Shown: positions 37,430 to 48,099, counted from the first letter of the stretch. The stretch is 64,000 bases of DNA from Desmodus rotundus (GCF_022682495.2 NC_071397.1:31015427-31079426); one strand, 5' to 3'. Made by a program: numbers and translations. Notes: a model not told the origin generated them from the sequence alone.

Positions 37430-37975
37430 GACGTTAAAAAAAACAACAAACCCACAGACTGATGGGTGGACAACAGAAATTTATACTTGTCGGGGAGGGA
37501 GGTGGGTTCAGCTGGGGTGGGGTGGAGGGATGGAGAGAAAAGGCATACAACTGTAATTGAATAACAATAAAAATTTAAATTAAAAAAATAATAATAATAC
37601 AGAAATTATTTGTAGAAAAATAAAATGCAGTAAACCTCAAAAAGAAAAAAGAAATTTATACTTGTGTCCTCACACTTTCAGAGGCGGGAAGTCCCTGATG
37701 GGGACGTGGGCGGGTGTGGCTCCCTCAGAGGCCTTGGCTTGCAGATGGCTGCCTTCTCGCTGCCTCTTCAGTGGTGGTCTCTCTGCGTGTCTTGATGTCC
37801 TCTTCCTGTAAGGGCTCCAGTTAGATAAGATTAGGGCCTCCCCAGCAGCTGTTGTTTAACTTAATCACCTCTTTAGAGGCTCTATCTCCAAATATTTATG
37901 TTCTGGGGTACTGGGGGGTTAGGACTTCAACCTATGAATTTGGTAGGACAAAATTCAGTCCATAAGACAGGCCTA
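37430..37975 (-). mobile_element. MaLR-type LTR, reverse, split by an L1 tail
   Basis: CAACAGAAATTTATACTTGT, GAGGCGGGAAGTCCCTGATG, TTCTCGCTGCCTCTTCAG, AACTTAATCACCTCTTTAGA and TAGGACTTCAACCTATGAAT are reverse MaLR blocks. The LTR is interrupted at 37491-37649. Confidence 0.85.
37475..37665 (+). mobile_element. 5'-truncated L1 tail with 16-bp target duplication
   Basis: AGAAATTTATACTTGT occurs at 37475-37490 and again at 37650-37665. Between them lies a G-rich head, GAGAAAAGGCATACAACTGT, AATTGAATAACAATAAAA and an A-rich tail. This is the standard mark of target-primed reverse transcription. The same tail occurs at 20626. Confidence 0.92.
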
Positions 37976-37979
37976 CTCG

Positions 37980-39740
37980 GACACATGGGGGCTGTAGCAT
38001 CAAACAGTGCGCAACAGTGAGAGGTTCAGCACTGGAATGCCCCCCTTCCTTTTACTTTGGCCCAAACGGTGCAGCGCAGGTGGGATGTGTCAGTGACCGT
38101 AAACCTCTTTACTTAAATTGTTTGGTGGCCTTGTTAAGGTTAACATGCAAATTATTTAAAAGACCATCTTGAACTTGCTATTGCTAACATTTTCACCCAC
38201 TGGGCAAGAGGCAATTTGATGTCATATTAGCACTGTTTTGCTGAAAAGATCAGCTGTGATTGAGTAAACCGGACAGGTATGATGATAGGCAGGTACTACA
38301 GTCACTCATAACAGTACCCCGCTTCTTACCAGAGAATAACTATTAGCCACAGATGGGCTGGAAAAACAAAGGTCAGTGTTCAGCACAGATGAATCTCTTT
38401 TCTAAACTTGCATCTGTAGAGGACATAAAGTTCATGGTGGCAAAGAAAACAGTTTGCCTCTTGGATTGTGGGAGAGGATCACTGCATCGCTGGAAAAGAT
38501 TTGAAGTATTCTAAACATATCATCAAGGGAATTTATTCCGTCCACCTCCCAGAAATATTCTGAATGATACTATTTTTAGCTTCTTGACCACTATATTTCT
38601 TTTATTATAAATCTTTTTGGCAAATGGGAAGAGGAAAGGGCCATTGCAGACTCAGTGGCTTGTGGGGTTAACCTGGAAAATAAATGAGGGAAAACCATAA
38701 AAGTCAAAAAACATCATGCAGTCTTCTAAAAATAACCTTTAGACCTGTGACATTGTTACAAGTTGCACTCTTTTGGCTTGGCATGAAACCTGTGCGAAAC
38801 CTTGCAAATGCAAAAGGAGCATTTTTGTCTGTTCATTTAAAAACACTGCAGCACCATGAGGACAGACTGCCCGATAACACTTCCGGCTATGTGGTCACTC
38901 CAGCACTAGAAGCATCTGACATCTCCACAGAACAGATGGGTGTTTTCCCTTAATGATTAGTGGAGATCTACAGTAATATTGCTGTATCATATTATATATA
39001 CTACAAATTATACACAACTTTATCTGGCTAATGTTGACCAAGCAGACCAAGACCATGAGATCATTAAGAATAGATTAATAATCATACAAAAGCCACCCAA
39101 GTGCTATGTAAACCGCACACCTTGAGAGCATTGGACAAGACTCCTGTGTGGCCCCCACCTCGCTTGCTCTCTAGCTTTCAGGTCTCACTGTCTTTGTTCA
39201 CCTTTCACTCAGCTCAGGTCACTCTGGACACGTTAGCTCAAGGGGCTGGGTGTTTGTCACCTCAGGACCGAAATACAAGTCCCCCTTCACCATCTGCACA
39301 GAGTTAAAATTCCCTCTGAAAATCCCTTGGATACCAATCCAGAGTTGCTCAGTAAGTTTAATACTATCGGTTTGATGAGATTGCTGCTGCTTTGTCTCAA
39401 CACCAGGTAAAATAGTTGGTTTGGTTTTTAGGCAGCTTATTTTAGAAATCATCCTAAACACCTCATTTTTCTTTAGAAACTGAAACAGTAAAGGAAGAGA
39501 AGATTTGCATTTCTCACCTCCTGGTCTCACCAGGTTCATGCTCATTCAGTGGCATAGCAAGCGGCAGACTCACACACTGTGTAAGTCATCCTCCCTCTTC
39601 CCTTCCCCTCCTTGCTCCATGTTATTGAATTTACATATAATAAATACCTAAAGCTAAATACGTATAAAATAAGTCCTCTGTGTTGTGCTGCACTGAATCT
39701 GGTACAACTGAACTTGTACTTAGCTTCCCCTGCTAGGCCG
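37980..39740 (+). other. Intron stretch without recognised elements
   Basis: No exon or repeat assigned. Frame 38684-38953 has no supporting signals. Confidence 0.45.
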
Positions 39741-39744
39741 TGAC

Positions 39745-39850
39745 ATGGTCAGCTCAGGGCCTCTTTCCTTCCCATGCTCACACGTACAGCACAGCGCCCA
39801 AAGCTCCCAGAGAGTTTACTGAATGGGTAACTAAGGAATGAATGAACAAA
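39745..39850 (+). mobile_element. L2 LINE 3' end
   Basis: ACAGCACAGCGCCCAAAGCT followed by GAATGGGTAACTAAGGAATG and AATGAAC is a decayed L2 tail. Confidence 0.45.
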
Positions 39851-40124
39851 AAACATTTCATATTTACCACACTTTTCTTTGTAAAAATAACTGAATTTTA
39901 TCACTGTACATATATAAAGAATTGTATCACTGATCTCAGTTGTTATTTTCAGAGTAACCAAAAGGTTGAACTTACTCTATAGTTTTTCTTTGTGAGTTAA
40001 TAGGTCATTATTGCATTTCTCTTTTGGGCCCCAATTGTTTAATCAATTAGGTGATTTTTTTTACTCATTTTTTTTCAATCAACTGATGGAATTGACTTCA
40101 TTTGGCATTAGAGACTGCTTTGAT

Positions 40125-40806
40125 CGAAATATGATTTATTGTGGAAAACAATATGGAGTGTCCTCAAAAAATTAAAAGTGGAACTTCCTTTTGACCCAGC
40201 AATTCCACTTCTGAGAATATATCCATCCTAAGGATCCCAAATACAAAACACCAATTCAAAAAAATACATCACCCCCATGTTCATAGCAGCACTGTTTACA
40301 ATAGCCAAGATCTGGAAACAGCCTAAGTGCCCATCAGTAGATGAGTGGATAAAAGGCTGTGGTACAGTTACACAATGGAATACCATGCAGCAGCAAAATA
40401 AGAAGAAACTCTTCTTTTTATGTAATGCTGTTACATTTTGCAACAGCATGGATGGGCCTGGAGAATATTATGCTAAGTGAAATAAACCAATCAGTAAAAA
40501 ACAAACACTACAAGATCTTACTATACATGTGGAATCCAATGAACATAATAAACTATCAAGTAGCATAGAAACAGAAGAATAATACATAGAACAGACTGAC
40601 AGTGTCCAGAGGGGCGAGGCGGGGACCCGATGAAAGATGGTGAAGGGATTAACCAAAGAACTTGTGTGCATGACCCACAGACACACAATGATATGGGGAT
40701 TGACTGAGGGAAGGGAGTGAGTGGGGCTGGTTGGAAATGGGGAAGGGGAGAAAAAGCAGGAATGATGATAATTGGATAAACAATTATTTAAAAAGATAAA
40801 AAAGAA
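40125..40806 (+). mobile_element. L1 LINE 3' end: ORF2 terminus plus 3' UTR
   Basis: Starts in the last part of L1 ORF2. In frame, the peptide FIAALFTIAKIWKQPKCPS (from 40277) is the conserved ORF2 C-terminal block. Stops and shifts break the frame afterwards (the coding relic ends by about 40480). The 3' UTR includes ACAGACTGACAGTGTCCAGA and a G-rich stretch, then an A-rich end near 40800. It is 5'-truncated and inactive. Confidence 0.92.
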
Positions 40807-41239
40807 AGATGACTTATTGGACATTATATATGTCTCCAACCAATAATAGTAGACCTAAAAATGGGGAGTTTTTCCCTGTGCATGTACTCTTTTCTGTCTG
40901 CATGGAAACAAGCTCTAATATTTATCACATCTTTAAAAAATAAACAACATCCTCTAATTCTATGTGGCTTTCCAAATACTATCTCTTCGTCACAACAAAC
41001 ATTTTCAAAATAGTCACAGGAAGTGTTTCTACTTACTCATCTCTCGCTCTCTCTTACGAGTGGCAATTCCTCCTAGGCTCCCACTCCTGCTGCTATGCTG
41101 TCATCTCTCCTGTGTCTGTTCCTTACTCAAGTTCAAAGTAGAAGTCAACTTTTTTACTTCTTGAAACACTTGATTCTTTTGGTTTCTGCACCCTAACACT
41201 CGCCTACCCTTCAGCACACCTTTGTGGACTTCTCATCGG

Positions 41240-42262
41240 CCTTCCTTGTCTTCTGGTCCTCTGACTCTGGAGCTGTCCTAGGCTCCGTTCTGCTTACTCG
41301 TTTTATCTCTGTCTCTGCTTCCTCCCCATTACATTTAGTGCCACAGATTTTCATTCCATCTGCATGCCAATACCTCCGTCTGTCTGTCTGCCTACCTGTT
41401 TCTGGCGCTGACCTGTCCCTCATGGCTCTGAGTTATGTGTGGCTGTTGAGGAAGCACCTCTGATGTCCAGAAGAGCATTCGTAATGCCCACCACCACCAA
41501 GAAGTTCCCTTTTCAGAAACTGACACTTATCATTCAACCAGCTATCCTAACTAAAACCCTAAAAATCACCGATTCCTTCTGTTTTTTGGAACCACTTCTA
41601 CATCTAAAAAAGCAAGTACTGTAAGCTCCTCTTCAACATTTAATCAACGCCCACCCTCCTCCCTTATCACACTGCTACTTCCCTGACCTAAGCCACTATT
41701 TATCTCTTCTTAGGTAGAAAGGTAACTTTCCAAATCTTCTCCCTGCCTTCACTCCTAGTTCCTAACATTCATCCTCCACCCAATAACTAGAGTATCCTTC
41801 AAAAATGTAGATCGGATAGTGACCCTTCCTTGTGGCTTCCCATCACACTCAGTGCAAAGTCCAGGCTGCTTACCAGCAGGTCTGTACCACCAGGCCCTTC
41901 ACCCTCTTCCACTCCATCTTCTCCTTGTCCACCTTACGTCGCCCTTTCATAGCTTTCGCAGAAGGGCCAAGGAAGGACAGCCATTCCTGAGGGTCTTGCA
42001 CTCGCTGCTTCTGCCTGGGACATCCATCCTTTTAGATTTTTGCATGGCTGGCTCCTTTTTTACATTCTCAGAAGTGGCCTTCCCTGCCCAGATGATCAAA
42101 AGCGACTCACTCTACTGAGACAAGTCTCTCCAGCTTTTTTTCCCATCATGATTACAAGTATCTAAAATTATCATGTTAACTTACTCGCTTTAGTTGTTTA
42201 TCATATGTGCTATCCTCTCTTATTACTGCTGTAGCTGCAATACCTAGAATGATGGTACTAGA
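41240..42262 (+). mobile_element. L2 LINE, long 3' fragment
   Basis: CTTGTGGCTTCCCATCACAC, AGTGCAAAGTCCAGGCTGCT, CTGCTTCTGCCTGGGACATC and AGAAGTGGCCTTCCCTGCCC follow the L2 consensus order on the + strand. The upstream CT-rich part (41240-41760) is more decayed. Open frames here (for example 41819-42118) are relics or chance. Confidence 0.8.
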
Positions 42263-42322
42263 TTATAGGTACTTGAGTACCTATAATAGGCACTCATTAT
42301 ACTCAGTATAGGCATAATGAGT
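42263..42322. repeat. Two adjacent perfect hairpins
   Basis: TTATAGGTAC (42263-42272) pairs with GTACCTATAA (42277-42286) over a 4-base loop. ACTCATTAT (42292-42300) pairs with ATAATGAGT (42314-42322) over 13 bases. They lie at the end of the L2 fragment. Confidence 0.9.
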
Positions 42323-42329
42323 ATTTACA

Positions 42330-42940
42330 GAATGAGTTAATAAGTCAGCAGGGTGTTCCTAAATATAACACACATCTCTAAATATGAAAAGAGAGTACAA
42401 GTTCATATGTAAATATGACACCTTGGGATATTCTGTGAGAGAGTTCACCCACAAATATGAATTTTACTAAATTTTATGTGTTTATAAACAGAATATTAAA
42501 ATTACTGATTTTCTAAACATTTTGTTACTTGTATAATACTTGGGACAGTGTTTTAAATCAAAGATTTCATTTCAAAATTTGATAGTAAAGGTCATGTTTC
42601 TATCAGGTTAATGATTCTTTCATGGATACAAAAAATTATTAAATAATGGTAATACTGTTGAGTATAATGGCATTTTCTAATAGCTAATGGTTGAATGTAA
42701 TAATATAAAAAATAATACATGTATGTACCATTTATGCTCTATTACAATATATGCAGAGAGATAGTTGCAGTGATTATATACGTTTGTACTTGTAGAGAAT
42801 ATATGTGATTTTTAACAGGTTTCAAATGAATTTATAAGCCCATAGGAGATCTTATACATGAAAATATCTGTGGAGCTAAACCACTGTCACATCTGTGAAA
42901 TAAATACGATCAGATTTTGTGTTTTCCTAAACTGTGATAC
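42330..42940 (+). other. Intron stretch, AT-rich, no recognised element
   Basis: No exon or repeat assigned. Confidence 0.45.
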
Positions 42941-42944
42941 AGTG

Positions 42945-43035
42945 GAATGGTCACAGGACCGAGAGTCAGAAAATCAGGGTCCTAGTGCAGCTCGTGCTCC
43001 TGACTGAGTGAGGGCGAGCAAGCCGCTGTACGCCC
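42945..43035 (+). mobile_element. MIR SINE fragment (decayed)
   Basis: ACAGTGGAATGGTCACAGGA, GAGAGTCAGAAAATCAGGGT and CTCCTGACTGAGTGAGGGCG look like the MIR 5' half. Confidence 0.5.
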
Positions 43036-43429
43036 TGGAGTGGCAGCCCCACCTGGGCAGGGGCTTCTGTCCGTTGTGTCCATCACTGTGTCCACAGCCT
43101 GTGGGAAGGGCCAGCCCCTGCGAGTGCTGAAAACTATGTGGTGCATGAAGTATGCCAAGTTTCGCCTCCACGTCTACAAAACAGTGATCCTTCCAGCCCG
43201 TTCATGCTAAGTAATATTAGAGCCCTTATGAATTTAAATGAGACAGGTTCATAGCTGGAAGTACTTACTCAGCTTTTACCTGGGACTTTATAAAATGGTT
43301 TAGTTCTTCAAAGCTCATTGCGTTGAATATTAGCATGATAAGGTAAGAGGTAAATTGGTCCATGTTTGCCATCTTCAGAAGGACTAAAACAAAAACTGTA
43401 AAACTACAAATATGTAATTCAAATTCATA

Positions 43430-43656
43430 AAATGATATAAGTACAAACTGACAGTGACCAGAGGAGGGGGGGATAAGGGAGGAAAGAAGGGGAAGGGCCT
43501 CATTAAAGAGCAAGCATGAAGGACCCACGGGCACGGACAGCAGGGTGGGGACTGACTGTGGGAGTGGGGGTGAGCGGTGGGCGGGGCGGGGGAGAGCAGC
43601 TGGGGAAAATTGGCACAACTGTAGAACAACAATGTTTTTAAAAAAGTATAGAAGGA
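43430..43656 (+). mobile_element. L1 3' tail, 5'-truncated
   Basis: CAAACTGACAGTGACCAGAG and GACTGACTGTGGGAGTGGGG match the 3' UTR of the L1 at 40590-40740. It ends near AACAATGTTTTTAAAAAAG. This shows how the G-rich L1 tail diverges between copies. Confidence 0.75.
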
Positions 43657-44189
43657 AGTTCAATAACCAACCTCTTAAATGATTTTTTGAAGTATGTAGC
43701 ATTTATATTTTAGAAACTATTGAAGTTTAAAACTGCTCTAAAAATTTTGGGACACCATGGAGATACACCCTTCTTTAAGAAAACTTGATGTTATAATTTA
43801 AAAAAAACAAATTAATACATTATTCAGTTTTAAATTTTCTCTTTTCATTAATTGAACAAATATGTAATGGATGACAACCATGTGAAACCCGTGTTGGGAA
43901 TGCAGAGAAATCAGGTCTCGACAGCCACCCTCCACTGACCCCGGGGCTGCCGGGTGGGCATGGCCTGAGGTCTCTGGGCCAGAGGCAGCACCGACACTGA
44001 ACAGACTGCAAGAGACACCTGGAGTACTGAGTGCTGCCCACAAAGCACAGGCCCCGGTCCACCGTCGCAGCCTCCCCACTGCACTCACTGGGACTCGTTC
44101 CTCTGTGGGTGGAACTTCCCGTTCCCTGTGGCTTCCTGCTGCCTCCATCCCAGTGTTCGACGAGATCTTGACTCCTTCTCAATACCCCA

Positions 44190-44412
44190 TTGCTGCTCTT
44201 ACCCTGTCGCTCTCTAGCCCCCGTATCCTGCCTATTGTTTTCCATTGCAATTACTACTGGTCATATTATTTGTTTATCTGTTCATTGCGTTTCTTGTGTA
44301 CACACACTAGAACTAGAACGTAAGCTCCAGGATAGCAAGAAGTGTGCCGTTTATCAGCATACCCCCGGCACGGAGCACAGTGTGTGACCCACATTAGGGT
44401 CTTAGTAAATGC
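44190..44412 (+). mobile_element. L2 LINE 3' end
   Basis: GAACGTAAGCTCCAGGATAG, GGCACGGAGCACAGTGTGTG and a TTAGTAAATGCTGGCTGGCT end form the L2 tail. A short (GGCT)n run closes it. Confidence 0.65.
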
Positions 44413-44424
44413 TGGCTGGCTGGC

Positions 44425-45605
44425 TGGCAACTGAGTGAACGCACACTGACCTGAATCTCCTCACTGCTGGTCCTCTTAACCGTTTCTCTTCCAGTTTCCA
44501 CCATCACCTCATCGTTTAGATTTAAAATTTGCCCATTTTTTTCTGGCCATGATCCTCAAAGAATTTGATGTTCCACCCAGGCTTTATTGTCACAATTCTT
44601 CTTGGCTCACATCGGTAATAAACGCTTGGGGCTTGCCCCTCCCCCTCAGGTGGGATCCAGCCAGCAGGTGTGCGTGAATGACGTGCTGCTCTGCCTCAGT
44701 GAGTTCATAAAGCGCCCACACCTCAGAAGGAGGCACCTCAGAAGGAGCAGATTCATATGTATGAGGTCTGTCCAGAGGTATCCAGCCACATAATATGAAA
44801 AATAGAGGCATTTATGGAAGAAGATACAAGAAACGTTGTACATAGGACAATGACACCTCAGTTCCCTTCAAAACAGGCACCTTGGGACCTCACACAGTTC
44901 TCCCAATTGCCATCAGCTGCTCCATTGTACTTTCCTGGATCTCACCGATAGTCTGAAATCTCTTCCTTTTCAAAGGTGACTTTAGTTTTGGGAGAAGCCA
45001 GAAGTCACTGGATGCCAAATCTGGGCTGTAGGGGGCTGAGTCACCTGAGTAATTTGATGTTTCACAAAAAAATCCTATATAAGATGTGATGCGTGAGCAG
45101 GCGTGTTGTCACGATGAAGCTGCCAATCACCAGTATCCCATAACTGTGGCCTTCTGAATCATCTGAATAATTTCTGCAGAGGAATTCTCAAGCTTAATGC
45201 AAAATTTGATGCAGATTCATTGCTCTACTCACTGTCATTTTGAATGTGACAGCCACACAGTGAAATGCTCACTCAACAGTGTCTACCTCCCCCACTGACT
45301 AGTACAGTGAAGTCGTCATTGTTCACATGTGTGCATTAGTCCACTCTCCTTGACTGTCAGGTTACATTGATGTCTCAAACCATTCTCATATTAACAACGG
45401 CTGGACTTTTCCCAGACAGACCTTGTATGTACCAAAAATTAATGGCACTCAGAATGGCCATAAGTGAAGCCCCTGCCTTTGTAAGTGTACACATTCCACA
45501 TTTACAAGTCAAATGGGCAAGACAAGGACCAGAAAGAGAAAATGTAGAAAACTCCTGTTCCTTCCATTGGTAAACGGGTACGTCCATATGAATGTTGGTA
45601 GAAGG
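44425..45605 (+). repeat. Left copy of a duplicated unit, split by a mariner
   Basis: 44425-44761 plus 45426-45605 align collinearly with 60008-60540. A block of about 146 bases at 44591-44736 is nearly identical to 60196-60341 (about 4 differences). The leading part is about 85-90% similar, and the part after the mariner only about 70% by eye. The mariner at 44762-45425 is absent from the other copy. Confidence 0.85.
44762..45425 (-). mobile_element. mariner transposon, internally deleted, minus strand
   Basis: Terminal repeats: TGAGGTCTGTCCAGAGGTAT at the left, and CAAGGTCTGTCTGGGAAAAG read from the right on the other strand. TA dinucleotides flank both ends (44760-44761, 45426-45427). On the minus strand one frame reads PYSPDLASSDFWLLPKLKSP and another LHRDNTPAHAS: the two DDE-type catalytic regions of a mariner transposase. 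They lie in different frames with stops, so it is dead. About 660 bp against roughly 1.3 kb for intact elements. Confidence 0.92.
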
Positions 45606-45609
45606 ACGA

Positions 45610-45875
45610 ATTGCTACAATGTCTCTAAGGAACAACTTAGAAAAAACTGTTAAGATTAAACAGATCTCCTACCCTTTCACTAGCATTTCAACTTCCAAAA
45701 ATTTATAGAAACTCTTCTTTAACAACTGAAAACATCCCAGATGCTCATCAGTAAGGAGATGGTTTAACTATGATACCATATAACCATGCAATGGAGCAGT
45801 GCAATCATTAAAAAGAATAAACATGGGCATGTTTGCATTATAATTATATTAAATGGAATGGAGAAAATTGCACAT
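45610..45875 (+). mobile_element. Old L1 (L1M-type) fragment
   Basis: AAACATCCCAGATGCTCATC, GATACCATATAACCATGCAA and TGGAGCAGTGCAATCATTAA are decayed L1 ORF2 terminus and 3' UTR blocks. Confidence 0.7.
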
Positions 45876-45904
45876 TAGTGTTTGTGGTGTGACCCTGTTA
45901 CTGA

Positions 45905-46200
45905 GTTTACACCGCTGTTCTATATACTAGGGGTAACAGTAAGCAATGTTCCTACGTCCCTGTCCTCCTAGAAATGAGTTCTAACTGGGGAAACAGACAA
46001 CAAACAAACAGAGGCTTCATGGCAGGGGGAGCTATACTGTGAGGAAATGCAAATCGTGGCGAGAGGGTAAAGATTGATAAGGATTGGAAAAAGCCTCTCT
46101 ATGGAGGTGGCATTGGAACGGAGACCTGGATTAAACTAGAGGGTGAGATCTGAGAGGTAGGGTGGGTCTCATACGGCATTTCACAGGCTGCCATAACAAT
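45905..46200 (-). mobile_element. L2 LINE 3' region, reverse
   Basis: TACTAGGGGTAACAGTAAGC, CTGTCCTCCTAGAAATGAGT, AGGTGGCATTGGAACGGAGA and ACCTGGATTAAACTAGAGGG follow reverse L2. Confidence 0.65.
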
Positions 46201-46514
46201 TTCGGGTTTCCTTTTAGCTCTGATGATAACCCATCGCAAGAGTTTGAGCAAAGAAGTATCACATTCAGACGTGTTCTTAAGGAACCACCACGGCTCTTCT
46301 GTAGAGAGTATTCAGTGTGGAGTCCATATCGCATAACCAATTTAGACCTTTTATTAGACAATTTACAAAAAGGTTGTAATGAACTAAAAGCAGAAGAAAA
46401 TGTAGTCTTTCATATCATTTATTTAACAGTGTATTAGGCACCTGCTTCACAGAGATTTTTATGAAAATTGAAAAGTCTGTGTATTTATATACTGCATATG
46501 TAGTTTATGTATAT

Positions 46515-47050
46515 GAGGGGGGTACCGAAATACAGAATTTATAAAAAATTGTGTATTAATACATGTTTAAACTTCAGTCACTTCAAAGTACTCTCCATTT
46601 GATGCAATACACCTATTGAGACAGTTTTTCCACTGCTCAAAACAGTTTTTGAACTTGTCGATTTTGATGCCTTTTAAGCGTTTCTGCACATTGGCAAAAC
46701 ATTTCCTTTTGAGGACGTTTTTCATCCAGGCAAATAAGAAAAGTCGCTTGGAGTGAGGTAGGGTGAATTGGGAGGGCGGGGGATGGGGATCTTGTCATTT
46801 GGTCAAAAACTGCTGAAAAATCAGCACAGTGTTGGCAGATGTGCTCACAAATCACTCATCATGAAATGAGCCAATGAGTTGGAAGAGTCTTCAAAAAAAA
46901 TTCACCAAAGCTGAACGCAGCCTCTCACAACAATGCCAGCTGGTACACTGATACAGATAGGATCCTAGAACACTCACCTGGGTGGGGAACCCTGTACTAC
47001 AATGGGCCTGCCCTCCAGAAGGTGATTCTGGATTTTTTGAGGTCCCCTCT
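46515..47050 (-). mobile_element. Second mariner transposon of a different lineage, internally deleted
   Basis: Ends: GAGGGGGGTACCGAAATACA at the left, and GAGGGGACCTCAAAAAATCC read from the right on the opposite strand. TATA steps flank both. On the minus strand a frame reads MKNVLKRKCFANVQKRLKG and then CFEQWKNCLNRCIASNGEY, the C-terminal end of a mariner transposase; the SPDL-type region upstream is decayed. It is about 535 bp, so the N-terminal half is missing. Confidence 0.88.
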
Positions 47051-47059
47051 CATATAGTT

Positions 47060-47340
47060 ATGTATAGAGAGCATTTTTCATATATTACAAATGGATATTA
47101 AGTAATACTTTATGAAAAATTGAAATAAAACCACAAATGCTGATAAGAACATATAGATAAAAAAGACATGGCAGATACTAAGTCTAATAGTTTTTCTAAC
47201 CTTTTGATAGTGCTCTGATCAAATGCTTTGGAATTTTATTTCGTGCTGTGGATAGAATGCTGGTTAAGCATTTCAGTGGGGCTCAGGGAAGTTGCTCTGA
47301 ACTTAGTTTATCAAGAAAATGACCAGCCAGTATAATCCAC
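47060..47340 (+). other. Intron stretch without recognised elements
   Basis: Nothing recognised. Confidence 0.4.
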
Positions 47341-47344
47341 AGTG

Positions 47345-47490
47345 CATATAGAGTCAGAAGACCATGGGGTAAGTTTGAAGCTTTGGACTTAAGATAATAC
47401 CTATTCTACCTACCTAGGTAACATACATGCCATTAAATGAGATTCTGTGTGTTAAAGGTTGTGAAAATCATTAAGTACTGAAGTTCCTCT
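47345..47490 (+). mobile_element. MIR-like fragment
   Basis: TAATACCTATTCTACCTACC, CCATTAAATGAGATTCTGTG and GTTAAAGGTTGTGAAAATCA resemble the MIR 3' half. Confidence 0.5.
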
Positions 47491-47492
47491 TC

Positions 47493-47870
47493 ATGAAGCT
47501 TGCTGCAATGTGGCAATACCAAGACTTATTTTTTTCATGCTTGGTTCCAAGTGCCTCTTCTCCTTTAAAGGAGAGGGCGCACACGTTGAGGTCTGCTCCC
47601 ACACGTGTGGAGCATTCCCGATTAGGTTGCCCCGCGCTGTCCTTCCACGCAGCAGTTCAGTGCAAGATCCAGTTTCTCACTGAAGCTCCCAACCTCAGCA
47701 GCAACAAAGCAGCGAGTTCCTTTTGGCCCACGGAGATTCAGGCAGCCTCTGGAACGGGAGCAATGGTCTGCCGTTGCTGCCACCCCTCTTGGCCAAAGCA
47801 CACTCTCGCAAATGATTTTATTAATCAGATTATTCTTTTAGACATTGTTTTTCTAAGTAAATGTTAAACT
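47493..47870 (+). other. GC-richer segment just upstream of exon b, unassigned
   Basis: A 124-codon open frame (47493-47867) with several CpGs lies about 100 bases before the exon b acceptor. Its translation has no recognisable domain and no donor follows. It may be a repeat or regulatory DNA. Confidence 0.25.
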
Positions 47871-47960
47871 ATGTGCATAATTAACTATTGTATTTGCAGA
47901 GTCAATATTCAGGAAACCGTCTCAACAGAACTTAGAGTTTCTGTCCCTCTCTCCTGCCAG

Positions 47961-48099
47961 AGTCCGGCCACAAGAAGTTAAAAAGTACCATCCAGAGGAG
48001 CACAGAAACAGGAATGGCGGCCGAAATGAGGAAGATGGTGAGGCAGCCAAGCCGAGAGTCCACAGACGGCAGCATCAACAGTTACAGCTCCGAGGGCAA
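47961..48099 (+). CDS. RIMS1: RIMS1 coding exon b: linker, Arg/Ser-rich
   Basis: Acceptor CCTGCCAG ends at 47960 and donor GTAAGTG starts at 48100. With the single base carried from exon a, the 139 bases read ESGHKKLKSTIQRSTETG, then MAAEMRKMVRQPSRESTDGS and INSYSSEG. The exon ends with the first two bases of an Asn codon. This segment is conserved in all RIM proteins just before the C2B region. The RQPSRES pattern gives potential basophilic-kinase sites, which is inference. An in-frame Met cluster (MAAEMRKM) could serve as a downstream start if a non-coding first exon were spliced here. Confidence 0.95.

Larger units (their letters stand above)
168..47960 (+). other. RIMS1: RIMS1 large intron (47.8 kb)
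   Basis: The intron runs from the donor GTGAGTG at 168 to an acceptor with a pyrimidine-rich tract and CCTGCCAG ending at 47960. It joins phase 1 to phase 1. The sequence is AT-rich and holds interspersed repeats of several ages, listed separately. I found no second gene with recognisable exons in it. One exon-like segment at 25444-25672 has a perfect donor but no coding continuity with RIMS1. Confidence 0.9.

Noticed and set aside
40277..40480. 67-residue frame that looks like a protein
   Set aside because: It is the C-terminal relic of L1 ORF2, not a host gene.
41819..42118. 99-residue frame
   Set aside because: It follows the L2 consensus and is repeat-derived.
47493..47867. 124-residue frame just before exon b as an alternative coding exon
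   Set aside because: No donor follows and it is not in frame with exon b by read-through. The translation looks non-coding.
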